Source: Qipengyuania oceanensis (lineage in GTDB: Bacteria; Pseudomonadota; Alphaproteobacteria; Sphingomonadales; Sphingomonadaceae). Taken from it: a stretch of 64,000 bases of DNA. A model generated the notes under the pieces. That model was not told the DNA's origin and made no database searches. It saw nothing but the letters and a program-made list of their open reading frames with translations. Each line of letters starts with the position of its first letter. Positions within the stretch are counted from its first letter, which is position 1. The DNA is taken from positions 434,001 to 498,000 of the forward strand of contig NZ_WTYN01000001.1 in the NCBI RefSeq assembly GCF_009827535.1. Reading direction: 5' to 3'. A program made the position numbers and the translations under genes. Positions 25,763-34,622 of the stretch are shown one piece after another.

Positions 25763-26565
25763 CTGAGTTTCCCTTTCATCTGCCACCAGTCCGGCTGATC
25801 GCGCGCGATCGCCTCGGCGGCCGCATCGGCCTGTGCGACGTTTTCGTAGAGCGCGAAGCAGGTCGCGCCCGAACCGGACATACGGGCGAGAAACGGCGAA
25901 GTTCCGCGCAGCGCGGCGAGGACTTCCGCTATTTCAGGCACGAGCGCTATGGCAGGCACCTGGAGGTCGTTGCGCCCGGCAAGAGCGATGGTGCGCGCAT
26001 CGCCCTGCGGCATAGCCCCCAGGTCCTCGCCGTCCCATCCAGCGAACACCGGGCCGGTGCCGAGAGGGATGCGCGGATTGACGAGGAGGACAGGCGTGCC
26101 GGCGAGGCTGTCGTCTGCCGGTTCCAGCTCGGTCCCCGTACCGCGCCCGATGCAGGTGCGGCTCTCGACACAAGCCGGGACGTCCGCGCCGAGCTTTGCT
26201 GCACGCGTCTGCCAGTCTTCCGGCAGGCCATGCAGTTCGCGCACGATCCGGAAAACCGCCCCGGCATCCGCAGACCCGCCACCCAGCCCCGCTGCGACTG
26301 GCAGGTTCTTCTCGAGCGTGATGGCAAGCCCGCCCGGCCGCGGCAGAGCGCCCAGCGCCCGCATTACGATATTGTCGAACGGATCGGTCAGCGCTCCCGC
26401 AAACTCGCCCACCACGCGCAATTCGTCCTGGGCCGAGCCGGACGCCTCCAGCTCGTCCCCCGCATCGACGAAGGCGAACAGCGTCTCCAGCTCGTGATAC
26501 CCGTCTCCCCTTCGCGCCCGAACATGCAGCGCGAGGTTGATCTTGGCGTATGCGGTTTCGCGCAA
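25759..26565 (-). CDS. ispE: 4-diphosphocytidyl-2-C-methyl-D-erythritol kinase
   Basis: A GHMP kinase of the MEP pathway for isoprenoids, which feeds ubiquinone, undecaprenyl phosphate and carotenoids. The 268-residue protein begins close to the conserved AKINLALHV. It has the ATP loop LPVAAGLGGGSADA (about residues 92-105) and motif III MSGSGATCFALY. The only suitable start is a TTG at 26565, which gives the normal N-terminus; the purine-rich AAGGAAG abuts it. Translation may depend on coupling to the small gene ending eight bases upstream. Confidence 0.92.
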   Translation of the reverse strand: MRETAYAKINLALHVRARRGDGYHELETLFAFVDAGDELEASGSAQDELRVVGEFAGALTDPFDNIVMRALGALPRPGGLAITLEKNLPVAAGLGGGSADAGAVFRIVRELHGLPEDWQTRAAKLGADVPACVESRTCIGRGTGTELEPADDSLAGTPVLLVNPRIPLGTGPVFAGWDGEDLGAMPQGDARTIALAGRNDLQVPAIALVPEIAEVLAALRGTSPFLARMSGSGATCFALYENVAQADAAAEAIARDQPDWWQMKGKLR

Positions 26566-26573
26566 CTTCCTTG

Positions 26574-26888
26574 CTACTTTCTCTCTTGCCGCAAACGGCG
26601 TCTTATCCGCGCTTTGGTAGCACTCTCGGAGTGACGGTAATCCTGCGATAGCGAATGCCGCGTCTGGCGATCGTAAAGCGCGTCGCTAGCTCTTGCGAGG
26701 CGAACGCCGCGCCAGATGACAAAGCAAGTCCACACCAATGCGAAACCCATCGCTGGCCAGAACCACCATCTACCAAGGACTGGGACACCCAAGAAAGGTA
26801 AGATGCTGACCGCGGCCAGAATCTTATTACCCGATGCCCCAACCCAACAGCGATCCACCCACCACCGCAATCTGAGGTATGGGCTCAT
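26574..26888 (-). CDS. Hypothetical small membrane protein
   Basis: This 104-residue protein has two hydrophobic stretches, near residues 22-38 and 41-61, rich in Trp and Val, followed by a basic C-terminal tail ending in RIRRRLRQERK. The start is the ATG at 26888. It fits tightly between the ETF-QO stop (nine bases) and the ispE start (eight bases), which supports it being real. Its base composition is clearly less GC-rich than the flanks, suggesting recent acquisition or weak constraint. I recognise no family. Confidence 0.6.
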   Translation of the reverse strand: MSPYLRLRWWVDRCWVGASGNKILAAVSILPFLGVPVLGRWWFWPAMGFALVWTCFVIWRGVRLARASDALYDRQTRHSLSQDYRHSESATKARIRRRLRQERK

Positions 26889-26897
26889 CCCGCCAGA

Positions 26898-28568
26898 TCA
26901 CATATTCGGATAATTCGGCCCGCCGCCGCCCTCGGGCGTCGTCCATTCGATGTTCTGGTTGGGGTCCTTGATGTCGCAGGTCTTGCAGTGGACGCAGTTC
27001 TGCGAGTTGATCTGGAACTTGGGCTCCTTGCCTTCCTCGATGATCCACTCGTACACGCCCGCCGGGCAATAGCGGTTCGACGGGCCGGCATATTCGCCCA
27101 GCTCGCTTTCCCGCTGCAAATCCAGATCGCAGACCTTGAGGTGGTTACGCTGGTCCTCGGCGTGGTTGGTGAAGCTGAAGGCCACGTTCGTCAGCCGGTC
27201 GAAGGTCAGTTCGCCATCGGGCTTGGGATACGCGATCGGCGAATAGAGATCCGCGCGGCGCAGGTGCTCGTAATCCGGCTCGTGCTTCATCGCGATCGGC
27301 AGCCCGATCTTGAGATAGCGCATCCACATGTCGATCCCCGCGACGATCGTGCCGAAATCCTCGCCGAACTTCGCCACCGCAGGCTCGGCATTCTGGACCA
27401 GTTTCAATTCGTCGGCGATCCAGCTCGAGCGGACGGCGGAATCGTATTCCATCAGCTCGGTCTTCTCCTTGCCTGCGGAAATGGCCGCTGCCACGCTTTC
27501 GGCAGCCAGCATCCCGCTCTTCATGGCGGTATGGCTGCCCTTGATGCGCGGTACGTTTACGAAGCCTGCCGCACACCCGATCAGCGCGCCGCCCGGGAAG
27601 GCGAGCTTCGGGACGGATTGCCACCCGCCTTCGTTGATCGCGCGCGCGCCATAGGCCACGCGCTTGCCGCCTTCGAGATATTCGCGGATCGCCGGATGCG
27701 TCTTCCACCGCTGGAATTCCTGGTAGGGCGACACGTAGGGATTCGCGTAATCGAGCGCGGTAACGAAGCCGAGCGCGACCTGGCCGTTCGCCTGGTGGTA
27801 CAGGAAGCCTCCGCCCCAGCTCTCGCTTTCCGACAAGGGCCAGCCCTGGGTATGGATCACCCGCCCCGGAACGTGCTTGTCGGCCGGAATGTCCCACAGC
27901 TCCTTGATGCCGAGGCCGTAGATCTGCGGCTGGCAATCCGCCTCCAGGTCAAAGCGCGCCTTCATCTTCTTGGTCAGGTTGCCGCGCGCACCTTCGGCGA
28001 AGAGCGTGTACTTGGCGTGGATTTCCATGCCCGGCTGGAAATCGGGTTTGTGGCTGCCGTCCGCCGCCACGCCCATGTCCTGGGTGATGACGCCGGCGAC
28101 CGCGCCGTCTTCGCCGATGATGACGTCCGCCGCCGGAAATCCCGGGAAGACCATCACGCCGAGCGCTTCGGCCTGCTCGCCGAGCCAGCGGGTCATGTTG
28201 CCGAGCGAGCCGGTGTAGCAGCCCTTGTTCGAGAGGAAGGGCGGCATGATGAGGTGCGGCATCGAGTACTGCTTGCCCTCGGTCAGCACCCAGTGCCAGT
28301 TGTCGGTCACCGGCGTTTCCGCCATCGGGCAGCCCATGTCGCGCCATTCCGGGAACAGTTCGTTCAGCGCCTTCGGATCGACGACCGCGCCCGACAGGAT
28401 ATGCGCGCCGATCTCCGAACCTTTTTCCAGCACCACGACCTCGAGGTTCTCGTCGATCTGCTTGAGACGGATCGCGGCGGAAAGGCCAGCCACGCCTCCG
28501 CCGATGACGACCACGTCGCAAGGCATCGACTCACGCTCAATCGTCTCGGCGACAGTCTCGGTGCTCAT
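26898..28568 (-). CDS. Electron transfer flavoprotein-ubiquinone oxidoreductase
   Basis: This is a membrane-associated flavoprotein that moves electrons from ETF (fatty-acid and amino-acid dehydrogenases) to ubiquinone. The 556-residue protein has an N-terminal FAD motif VVVIGGGVAGLSAAIRL (about residues 20-36), FAEGARGNLTKK, and GGALIGCAAGFVNVPRIKG. A C-terminal [4Fe-4S] ferredoxin-like domain has CPAGVYEW and CVHCKTCDIKDPNQNIEW. It is full length. The etfAB genes are not in the window. It is divergent from the uracil-DNA-glycosylase-like gene across an 80-base gap. Confidence 0.96.
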   Translation of the reverse strand: MSTETVAETIERESMPCDVVVIGGGVAGLSAAIRLKQIDENLEVVVLEKGSEIGAHILSGAVVDPKALNELFPEWRDMGCPMAETPVTDNWHWVLTEGKQYSMPHLIMPPFLSNKGCYTGSLGNMTRWLGEQAEALGVMVFPGFPAADVIIGEDGAVAGVITQDMGVAADGSHKPDFQPGMEIHAKYTLFAEGARGNLTKKMKARFDLEADCQPQIYGLGIKELWDIPADKHVPGRVIHTQGWPLSESESWGGGFLYHQANGQVALGFVTALDYANPYVSPYQEFQRWKTHPAIREYLEGGKRVAYGARAINEGGWQSVPKLAFPGGALIGCAAGFVNVPRIKGSHTAMKSGMLAAESVAAAISAGKEKTELMEYDSAVRSSWIADELKLVQNAEPAVAKFGEDFGTIVAGIDMWMRYLKIGLPIAMKHEPDYEHLRRADLYSPIAYPKPDGELTFDRLTNVAFSFTNHAEDQRNHLKVCDLDLQRESELGEYAGPSNRYCPAGVYEWIIEEGKEPKFQINSQNCVHCKTCDIKDPNQNIEWTTPEGGGGPNYPNM

Positions 28569-28647
28569 GGATAAGTCCCTTGTTGATTCAAAATGCCGCT
28601 ACGCCTTGATTGCTGGCGGTTGAGAGGTCAAGACATAGCCACCGACC

Positions 28648-29442
28648 ATGATGGCAGAAAACTCCCGAAAACACGGCTCGAGCCGCTTTGCCGACGAGCT
28701 GGGAGCAGCGCTCGACTGGTGGCGCGATGCGGGCGTCGACACCGGCTTCAGCGACGAGCCGATCGACCGGCTGGCAGAAGCGGCGGCCGAGCGGGAAGAT
28801 GCCGTGCCCGCGCCGACGCCCGCGGTCCCGCCGCTGCCGATTGGCGACGGGCAGACGGGCGCGCACTCCAGCGCGCAGCCGCAGCAGATCGGCGGCGAGC
28901 CTTCGGCCTGGCCGAGCGACCTCGCCACTTTCCGGCAATGGTGGATGGATGACCCGAGCGTCGAGGCGGGAGGAACGGGTCCGCGGATTGCGCCGCGAGG
29001 GGCAGGCGGTGCGGAACTGATGGTGCTGGTCGCACAGCCTGGACCGGAGGATCGCGAGAACTTGCTCGAAGGGCGTCATGGACAGCTGCTGGCGGCTTTC
29101 CTGCGCGCGGCGGGTGTCGATGAGAACGGCATCTACCTCGCCAGCGCCCTGCCCCGCAGCATCGCGATGCCTGACTGGGCTGGATTGCAGGCACGCGGCC
29201 TCGGCGAACTGGCGAAGCATCACGTTGCGCTCGCCGCCCCACGGCGGCTTTTGATCCTCTCACGCAACATCCTGCCGCTGATGGGACACGATATGGCGCA
29301 AGGCCCTCACCTGCTGACTCGCGAACACGGCATGACGCGGGATGTGCCGGTGCTGGCCGCCGCGGGGCTCGAAGAGTTGCTGCGTTCAGGCAAGAGGCGT
29401 CAACGCTTGTGGCAGGACTGGCTCGACTGGACCGCCGATTGA
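28648..29442 (+). CDS. Uracil-DNA-glycosylase-fold protein lacking all cysteines
   Basis: The 264-residue protein has a variable Ala/Pro-rich N-terminal third, then a UDG-like domain. VLVAQPGPEDRENL sits where family 4 enzymes have their GEAPG motif. GRHGQLLAAFLRAAGVDEN corresponds to GPAGxLLDxxL, and ILSRNILPLMGH to the LG segment. There is no cysteine in the whole protein, so the [4Fe-4S] cluster of family 4 and 5 enzymes cannot be present, and the motif residues are degenerate. It may be a divergent repair enzyme or a non-enzymatic DNA-binding relative. Two ATGs occur at 28648 and 28651. Confidence 0.65.
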   Translation: MMAENSRKHGSSRFADELGAALDWWRDAGVDTGFSDEPIDRLAEAAAEREDAVPAPTPAVPPLPIGDGQTGAHSSAQPQQIGGEPSAWPSDLATFRQWWMDDPSVEAGGTGPRIAPRGAGGAELMVLVAQPGPEDRENLLEGRHGQLLAAFLRAAGVDENGIYLASALPRSIAMPDWAGLQARGLGELAKHHVALAAPRRLLILSRNILPLMGHDMAQGPHLLTREHGMTRDVPVLAAAGLEELLRSGKRRQRLWQDWLDWTAD

Positions 29443-29453
29443 GGGAAATTCAC

Positions 29454-31205
29454 ATGGGTCGTCTTACCGTTCTTGCGCTGGCTGCCGGACTAATCGTTTC
29501 CGCCACGCCTGCGCTGGCACAGCAGCAGCCCTCGCTCGGCTCCGCGCCGGTACGGGTGAACCAGAACGTGCCCGCCGTCATGTCGACAGACGAACGCGCG
29601 TTCTATCGCAGCCTGTTCGGTGCGATCGATCGCCAGAGCTGGACGGAAGTGCAAGCCATGCTCGCCCAGCGCCCCGATGGCCTGCTGACCGGCATGGCCA
29701 CCGCGGAATTCTACCTGCACCGAAACAGCCCGCGGGTCGAACTGCCGCAGATCGAGGCGTGGCTTGCGAACAATCGCAACCTGCCCCAGGCCGAGCAGAT
29801 GGTGCTGCTGGGACAGAAGCGCGGTCTCTCCCAGGCGCCCTACCTTCCCGAAGCGAGCAAGTTCACCTGGCAGGGCAGCGCGCCGCTCAGGACCAAGCCA
29901 CGGCCGACCAACGACGGCACCATGCCTGCCGAGATCGCATCGGCGATCGAAGACCGGATCAAGAATGACGATCCTTCCGGCGCGCGCCTGCTGCTCGATG
30001 GCATCGATGCATCGCTCAGCAGCGCGGCGCGAGCCGAATGGCGCCAGCGCGTCGCGTGGAGCTATTACATCGAGAACCAGGACGCATCGGCTTATGCCAT
30101 GGCGCAGACCGCGTTACAGGGCAGCGGACCTTGGGTCGCGGAAGCGGACTGGACGGCCGGCCTTGCGGCGTGGCGGATGAACGATTGCGCCGATGCCGCG
30201 ACCTCCTTCAAGCGGGCCGCGGCTGGCTCGGACAATGTCGAACTGCGGACCGCGGCGCATTACTGGGCGAGCCGGGCGCTCGTCCGCTGCCGCAAGCCCG
30301 GCGAAGCGCAGGACGAACTGCGCCGAGCAACCGGTTACGACGAGACGCTTTACGGGATGCTGGCGGCAGAGCAGCTCGGCCAGACCCTCCCTAACCGAGC
30401 GGTGTCGACACGGTTCGACGGTGACGACTGGCGTCAGCTGGCTCGCGAACAGAATATCCGGATCGCCGTGGCGCTCACGGAGATCGGCCGCGACGGCCTT
30501 GCGGACGAGGTCCTGCGCCACCAGGCCAAGATCGGCAATCCCTCCGATTTCGACGAGATCTCGAGACTGGCCCGCGCGATGGGGCTGCCGGCGACCCAGC
30601 TCTATCTTGCCCACAACGCCCCTCGCGGCGCGAAGAGCGATCCGGCGCTGCGGTATCCGACCGCCAGCTGGGAGCCAGCGAATGGCTGGCGGGTGGATCC
30701 CGCTCTCGCCTTTGCCCACACGCTGCAGGAATCGCGGTTCCAGACCAGCGCGATCAGCCCGGCCCAGGCACGCGGCCTGATGCAGATCACCCCGATCACG
30801 GTGCGCCAGCATGCCCCGCGCATCGGCCTCAGCGCCACCTACGACGATCTCGACGATCCTCGTATCAATCTCGCATTCGGCCAGCAGAACCTTGAAATGC
30901 TAAGAGATTCCGGCGCGACCCAAGGCAAGCTCCCGAAGATCATGGCCGCCTACAACGCGGGCCTCACCCCGATCACCCGCTGGAACAGCGAGGTACGCGA
31001 CCAGAACGATCCGCTGCTCTACATGGAATCGATCCCCTACTGGGAAACGCGCAGCTACGTTGCCATCGTGATGCGCAATTACTGGATGTATCAGCGCCAG
31101 GCCGCGCTGGAATCGGACAGCCGCAAGGCACTGGCCGGCAATGCCTGGCCCCTGTTCCCGCGTGCAACCGACAGCAACCGTCGCACGATGGAGGCCCGTT
31201 ACTGA
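29454..31205 (+). CDS. Soluble lytic murein transglycosylase (SLT domain)
   Basis: This periplasmic enzyme cleaves the MurNAc-GlcNAc bond to form anhydro-muropeptides. The 583-residue protein has a signal peptide (about residues 1-22, cut near TPALAQ). A long helical superhelix occupies about 40-420, and the C-terminal SLT domain shows LQESRFQTSAISPAQARGLM (catalytic Glu in QES), MQITPITV and AAYNAGLTPI. The start is the ATG at 29454 after GAGGG. The stop overlaps moaB by one base (TGATG). Confidence 0.92.
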   Translation: MGRLTVLALAAGLIVSATPALAQQQPSLGSAPVRVNQNVPAVMSTDERAFYRSLFGAIDRQSWTEVQAMLAQRPDGLLTGMATAEFYLHRNSPRVELPQIEAWLANNRNLPQAEQMVLLGQKRGLSQAPYLPEASKFTWQGSAPLRTKPRPTNDGTMPAEIASAIEDRIKNDDPSGARLLLDGIDASLSSAARAEWRQRVAWSYYIENQDASAYAMAQTALQGSGPWVAEADWTAGLAAWRMNDCADAATSFKRAAAGSDNVELRTAAHYWASRALVRCRKPGEAQDELRRATGYDETLYGMLAAEQLGQTLPNRAVSTRFDGDDWRQLAREQNIRIAVALTEIGRDGLADEVLRHQAKIGNPSDFDEISRLARAMGLPATQLYLAHNAPRGAKSDPALRYPTASWEPANGWRVDPALAFAHTLQESRFQTSAISPAQARGLMQITPITVRQHAPRIGLSATYDDLDDPRINLAFGQQNLEMLRDSGATQGKLPKIMAAYNAGLTPITRWNSEVRDQNDPLLYMESIPYWETRSYVAIVMRNYWMYQRQAALESDSRKALAGNAWPLFPRATDSNRRTMEARY

Positions 31206-31732
31206 TGGCGATCGACGAAAGCCGGACTTTCAAGCCCATCAATATCGCCGTGCTGACCGTCTCGGACACGCGGACCGAAGCCGACGACACATCCGGCGAC
31301 ATCCTCGCCCGGCGCGTTACCGACAAGGGCCACAATCTCGCGGCCCGCGCCATCGTCCGCGACGATGCGGACGCGCTGGTCGAACATCTCTATCGCTGGA
31401 TCGCCGATCCCCAGATCGACGCGATCGTTTCGACAGGCGGAACCGGGTTGACCGGGCGCGACGTAACGCCCGAAGCGCTCGACCGCATAAAGGACAAAGA
31501 CATTCCCGGCTTCGGCGAACTGTTCCGCTGGGTCAGCTTCAACACCATCGGCACCAGCACGGTTCAAAGCCGCGCGCTCGCGGTGCTGGCCGGCGGAACC
31601 TACATCTTCGCACTTCCAGGATCGAACGGTGCGGTCAAGGACGGCTGGGACAACATCCTCGACGAGCAACTCGATAGCCGCAATCGTCCGTGCAACTTCG
31701 TCGAACTGATGCCCCGCCTGAAGGAAACCTAG
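31205..31732 (+). CDS. moaB: Molybdenum cofactor biosynthesis protein MoaB
   Basis: MoaB/Mog-type proteins adenylate molybdopterin before metal insertion. The 175-residue protein has the MoCF domain signature [19 protein letters not shown] (about residues 75-93) and [15 protein letters not shown]. The start codon shares a base with the transglycosylase stop. A short inverted repeat GGCGC/GCGCC (31732-31736 with 31749-31753) follows the stop but lacks a clear T run. Confidence 0.92.
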   Translation: MAIDESRTFKPINIAVLTVSDTRTEADDTSGDILARRVTDKGHNLAARAIVRDDADALVEHLYRWIADPQIDAIVSTGGTGLTGRDVTPEALDRIKDKDIPGFGELFRWVSFNTIGTSTVQSRALAVLAGGTYIFALPGSNGAVKDGWDNILDEQLDSRNRPCNFVELMPRLKET

Positions 31733-31761
31733 GCGCTTTCTCCTTCTTGCGCCGGAAGTTT

Positions 31762-31776
31762 GTTCTCCGTATGTTC
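31762..31776 (+). promoter_or_regulatory. Alphaproteobacterial SOS (LexA) box before the radical SAM gene
   Basis: The sequence is GTTC, seven bases (TCCGTAT), GTTC, an exact match to the alphaproteobacterial LexA box GTTC-N7-GTTC. It ends five bases before the ATG at 31782, where a bound repressor would block transcription or initiation. The site is seen directly; regulation by LexA is inferred. Confidence 0.7.
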
Positions 31777-31781
31777 CGTCC

Positions 31782-32870
31782 ATGTCGGAGTCGGAGCCAG
31801 TACATCGTGTAAAGGGCCGCGGCGCCCAGTCGGGTGCGGTTCCCCAGCGCTTCGGGCTGGCCGATCGGCAGGTCGACGGTGACTGGCGGGACCACGTGGC
31901 ATTGCTCGACGGGCCACCGGTCAACCTCCGGACCACCGTGACCGAAGAGCGTCCCAAGACAATCATCAGCTTCAACCAGTCGCCGGACATATTCTTCGAT
32001 CGTTCGATCAACGCTTATCGTGGTTGCGAGCACGGATGCGTCTATTGCTTTGCCCGCCCGACCCATGCGTACCACGACCTCTCGCCGGGCCTCGACTTCG
32101 AGACGAAGCTCTTCGCCAAGCCCGATGCACCTCGCCTGCTGCTCGAGACGCTGGCGCGCCCGAAATATAGGCCTGCCCCGATCGCTATGGGGACGAACAC
32201 CGATCCTTATCAGCCGATAGAGGGTCGCTACGCGATTACGCGCAAGCTCCTGGAGATCTGCCTCGAAACCCGCCATCCGGTGACGATCACGACGAAATCG
32301 GACCGGGTGTTGCGAGATCTCGACCTGTTGACCGAGATGGCGGAGCACGATCTCGTGGCGGTGGCGATTTCAGTGACGACGCTCGACCCGGTACTCTCAG
32401 GCAAGCTGGAACCGCGCGCAAGTTCCCCCGAAAAGCGATTGACAGCTCTGGAGAAACTGGCGCAAGCGGGGATCCCCTCGCATTGCTCGGTCGCGCCGGT
32501 CATTCCAGCGATAACCGACGAGTTCATGGAGGGGATCGTGGCACGCGCCGGGGAAATCGGCGTCGGCTCCGTCGGCTGGATACCGCTGCGCCTTCCCCAC
32601 GAAGTCGCGCCGCTGTTCCGCGAATGGCTCGCCGTCCATTTCCCCGAACGTGCAGGAAAGGTGATGAGCATCGTCCGCTCGATCCGCAACGGCCGCGACA
32701 ACGACCCGCAGTTCTTCAGCCGGCTTCGCCCGACCGGTGTCTGGGCCGAACTTTTCCGGGCGCGCTTCATGCTGGCGCAGAAACGCGCCGGCCTGCGCAA
32801 AGTCCGGTTGGAATTGGACTGTTCCAGGTTCCGCCGGCCATCGAGCGATGGGCAGCTGGTCCTGATCTGA
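31782..32870 (+). CDS. PA0069-family radical SAM protein (SplB-like)
   Basis: The 362-residue radical SAM enzyme has the cluster motif CEHGCVYCFAR (C-x3-C-x2-C, about residues 81-91) preceded by SINAYRG. The following segments (MGTNTDPYQPIE, VTITTKSD, SVTTLD) are typical of the PA0069/Rv2578c group related to spore photoproduct lyase. The reaction is not known for this group; a DNA-repair role is often guessed. The exact SOS box right before the start supports a DNA-damage role in this organism. The ATG at 31782 is the first start after the box. Confidence 0.85.
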   Translation: MSESEPVHRVKGRGAQSGAVPQRFGLADRQVDGDWRDHVALLDGPPVNLRTTVTEERPKTIISFNQSPDIFFDRSINAYRGCEHGCVYCFARPTHAYHDLSPGLDFETKLFAKPDAPRLLLETLARPKYRPAPIAMGTNTDPYQPIEGRYAITRKLLEICLETRHPVTITTKSDRVLRDLDLLTEMAEHDLVAVAISVTTLDPVLSGKLEPRASSPEKRLTALEKLAQAGIPSHCSVAPVIPAITDEFMEGIVARAGEIGVGSVGWIPLRLPHEVAPLFREWLAVHFPERAGKVMSIVRSIRNGRDNDPQFFSRLRPTGVWAELFRARFMLAQKRAGLRKVRLELDCSRFRRPSSDGQLVLI

Positions 32871-32949
32871 CACGAGTATTCGCCAGCCTACTGGTCACGG
32901 GCCGCCGCTATGGTACAAGGCGGCTGACAGGATTGTGGGGATCCGCAAA

Positions 32950-33678
32950 GTGCTGAGCCGGGCAACAAGCCGAGACATCGACGACGACGAGGAGGTTCGC
33001 GATCCCGCAGGGCGCGGGCTGGCCGTGTTTACGTTCGGGCTGATCGGCCTCGCGCTGGCGGGCCTCATTACCGATACGATCATCCGCACCCGGGCCATGC
33101 AAGCCGATCCGGATGGCTATCCGGTACGTCTGATCCTTCCAGAAGCCCTGGTGACGATCGCCAACCGGCCTCCGCCGGTCCTGCTGGGCGAGAATGTCGA
33201 ACTGGTGTCGGATGCGCTGGCGCAAGCCGACGAGAACGGCACGACGCCCCCCGCGCTCGATATCCTGAACCCGGACCCCGGCGCCTTCGAACGCGCTTTC
33301 GGAAGCGAGCCTGTCCGCACGGCAGCAAGGCCGGAGGCCAGGCCGATCCCGAAGCCCGGCAGGGACGGGATGCTCAAGATCGACTTCGACCTGCAGGGTG
33401 GCGCGCAGTCCTCGCGCGCGATCGCGGTCGACAAGCCCGTGGCGATCGGCGGAAGCAGTGGCGGCAAACTCGCAATCCGGATCGACGGGGCAGCGCAGAT
33501 TTTCGCCAATCGCGGACAGGTCGCCTCGCTGATCGAAGGGCAGGATGCCGCCAAGGCGGAGAGAGTCCGCACCGCCTCGTCCGACGAATACCTCAGCTTC
33601 ACCCAGCTACGCGATCTGGGGGTCAACATCCGCTATGATCCGAGCGCCGACCGGATCGTCATCCCGACCGATGGATAG
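32950..33678 (+). CDS. Unknown single-pass membrane protein with large periplasmic domain
   Basis: This protein of about 242 residues has an acidic N-terminal tail (RDIDDDEEVRD), one transmembrane helix near residues 22-44 (FTFGLIGLALAGLITDTII), then a soluble domain with a Pro/Asp-rich linker and a small beta-rich C-terminus (GKLAIRIDGAAQIF, LGVNIRYDPSADRIVI). I chose the GTG at 32950, which has GGGGA eight bases upstream; another GTG at 32935 would add five residues. I recognise no family. It follows the SOS-linked radical SAM gene by 79 bases on the same strand. Confidence 0.65.
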   Translation: MLSRATSRDIDDDEEVRDPAGRGLAVFTFGLIGLALAGLITDTIIRTRAMQADPDGYPVRLILPEALVTIANRPPPVLLGENVELVSDALAQADENGTTPPALDILNPDPGAFERAFGSEPVRTAARPEARPIPKPGRDGMLKIDFDLQGGAQSSRAIAVDKPVAIGGSSGGKLAIRIDGAAQIFANRGQVASLIEGQDAAKAERVRTASSDEYLSFTQLRDLGVNIRYDPSADRIVIPTDG

Positions 33679-33681
33679 CGT

Positions 33682-34188
33682 TCAACCGCGCAGGTCCCTC
33701 TGCATGTAGACGGTGTCGAGCAGCCGGCCGAACTTGTAACCGACTTCGCGCATGCGGCCCGCCTCGACGAAACCGCATTTGCGGTGGAGCGCCACGCTGG
33801 CGGGCTCCCCACCTCCGATCACGCCGATCATTTGCTGGAAACCTGCCGATGCTGCCGCATCAGCGAGTGCGTCCAGCAACTGCGTCCCGATTCCTGCTCC
33901 GCCTCGCCCGGGCGCCACGTAAATGCTGTCTTCGCAAGTATGGGAATAGGCTGCGCGGTCGCGAAATTGCGTCGCGTAGGCATACCCGACGAGTTCGTCG
34001 GCCTGTTCCGCAACGAGATACGGCCAACCGCGATCGAGAATATGGCTGATCTTCTCTCGCCAGAATGCCTCCGACGGCGGCTCCGTATCGAAAGTCGCGG
34101 TGCCGTTCACCACGTGATGGGCGTAGATCGCGGTGATGGCGGGCGCATCGGTCGCAAGGGCTGACCGGATGCGAAGCGTACTGCTCAC
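33682..34188 (-). CDS. GNAT acetyltransferase, phosphinothricin acetyltransferase-like
   Basis: The 168-residue GNAT domain has the acetyl-CoA loop VAPGRGGAGIGTQLLDAL (about residues 86-103) and the C-terminal YKFGRLLDTVYMQRDL. That block is typical of the PAT/bar branch that acetylates amino groups of glufosinate-like or methionine-sulfone-like compounds. The natural substrate is unknown. The start is GTG at 34188, overlapping the DUF1330 stop (GTGA). It is the last gene of a three-gene unit with the acyl-CoA ligase. Confidence 0.83.
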   Translation of the reverse strand: MSSTLRIRSALATDAPAITAIYAHHVVNGTATFDTEPPSEAFWREKISHILDRGWPYLVAEQADELVGYAYATQFRDRAAYSHTCEDSIYVAPGRGGAGIGTQLLDALADAAASAGFQQMIGVIGGGEPASVALHRKCGFVEAGRMREVGYKFGRLLDTVYMQRDLRG

Positions 34189-34619
34189 CCGAAACCGTCG
34201 CCGCCCTCGCCCGGCTTGAAGCGCATTAGGCGGCTGTCGACCAGTGCAGCGGTCCGGTTGACCACCGCCAGCTGGTATTCCGGGTCCTTGATCATCTCGA
34301 AGAATGCCGCCGACCCGGGGTACTGCGCGACGAAGCCGTCGTCCCAATGCTTGTCCGAAGGTCCGGTGACCATAGCCTCGAAGGTTCCGCGCCAGACAAT
34401 CGATCCGCCGACCCGGCGGAAAATGGGCCCGCTGGTCTTGCCGTATTCCTCGTAGGCCCGCCGACCGCTCCAGCCCTTTCCATGATGTTCGTGTCCGGCG
34501 GGATACTCGGCCTGCTCGCGGTAGCGCAGCAGATTGAGCATGTGGATCGGCTCGTCGCGCGGGAGTTCCTTGAAAGCCTGGAAACCTTCAGGCGTCGGAT
34601 CGATGTAGAATTCGGCCAT
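34185..34619 (-). CDS. DUF1330 domain protein
   Basis: This 144-residue protein has a ferredoxin-like alpha/beta fold with PIHMLNLLRYRE near the N-terminus and the typical YGKTSGPIFRRVGGSIVWRG and ALVDSRLMRF blocks of DUF1330 proteins. No catalytic assignment is known. It starts three bases after the acyl-CoA ligase stop and overlaps the acetyltransferase start, so it is co-translated with both. The link suggests a role around fatty-acid or xenobiotic metabolism, which is inference. Confidence 0.75.
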   Translation of the reverse strand: MAEFYIDPTPEGFQAFKELPRDEPIHMLNLLRYREQAEYPAGHEHHGKGWSGRRAYEEYGKTSGPIFRRVGGSIVWRGTFEAMVTGPSDKHWDDGFVAQYPGSAAFFEMIKDPEYQLAVVNRTAALVDSRLMRFKPGEGGDGFG

Positions 34620-34622
34620 CGC

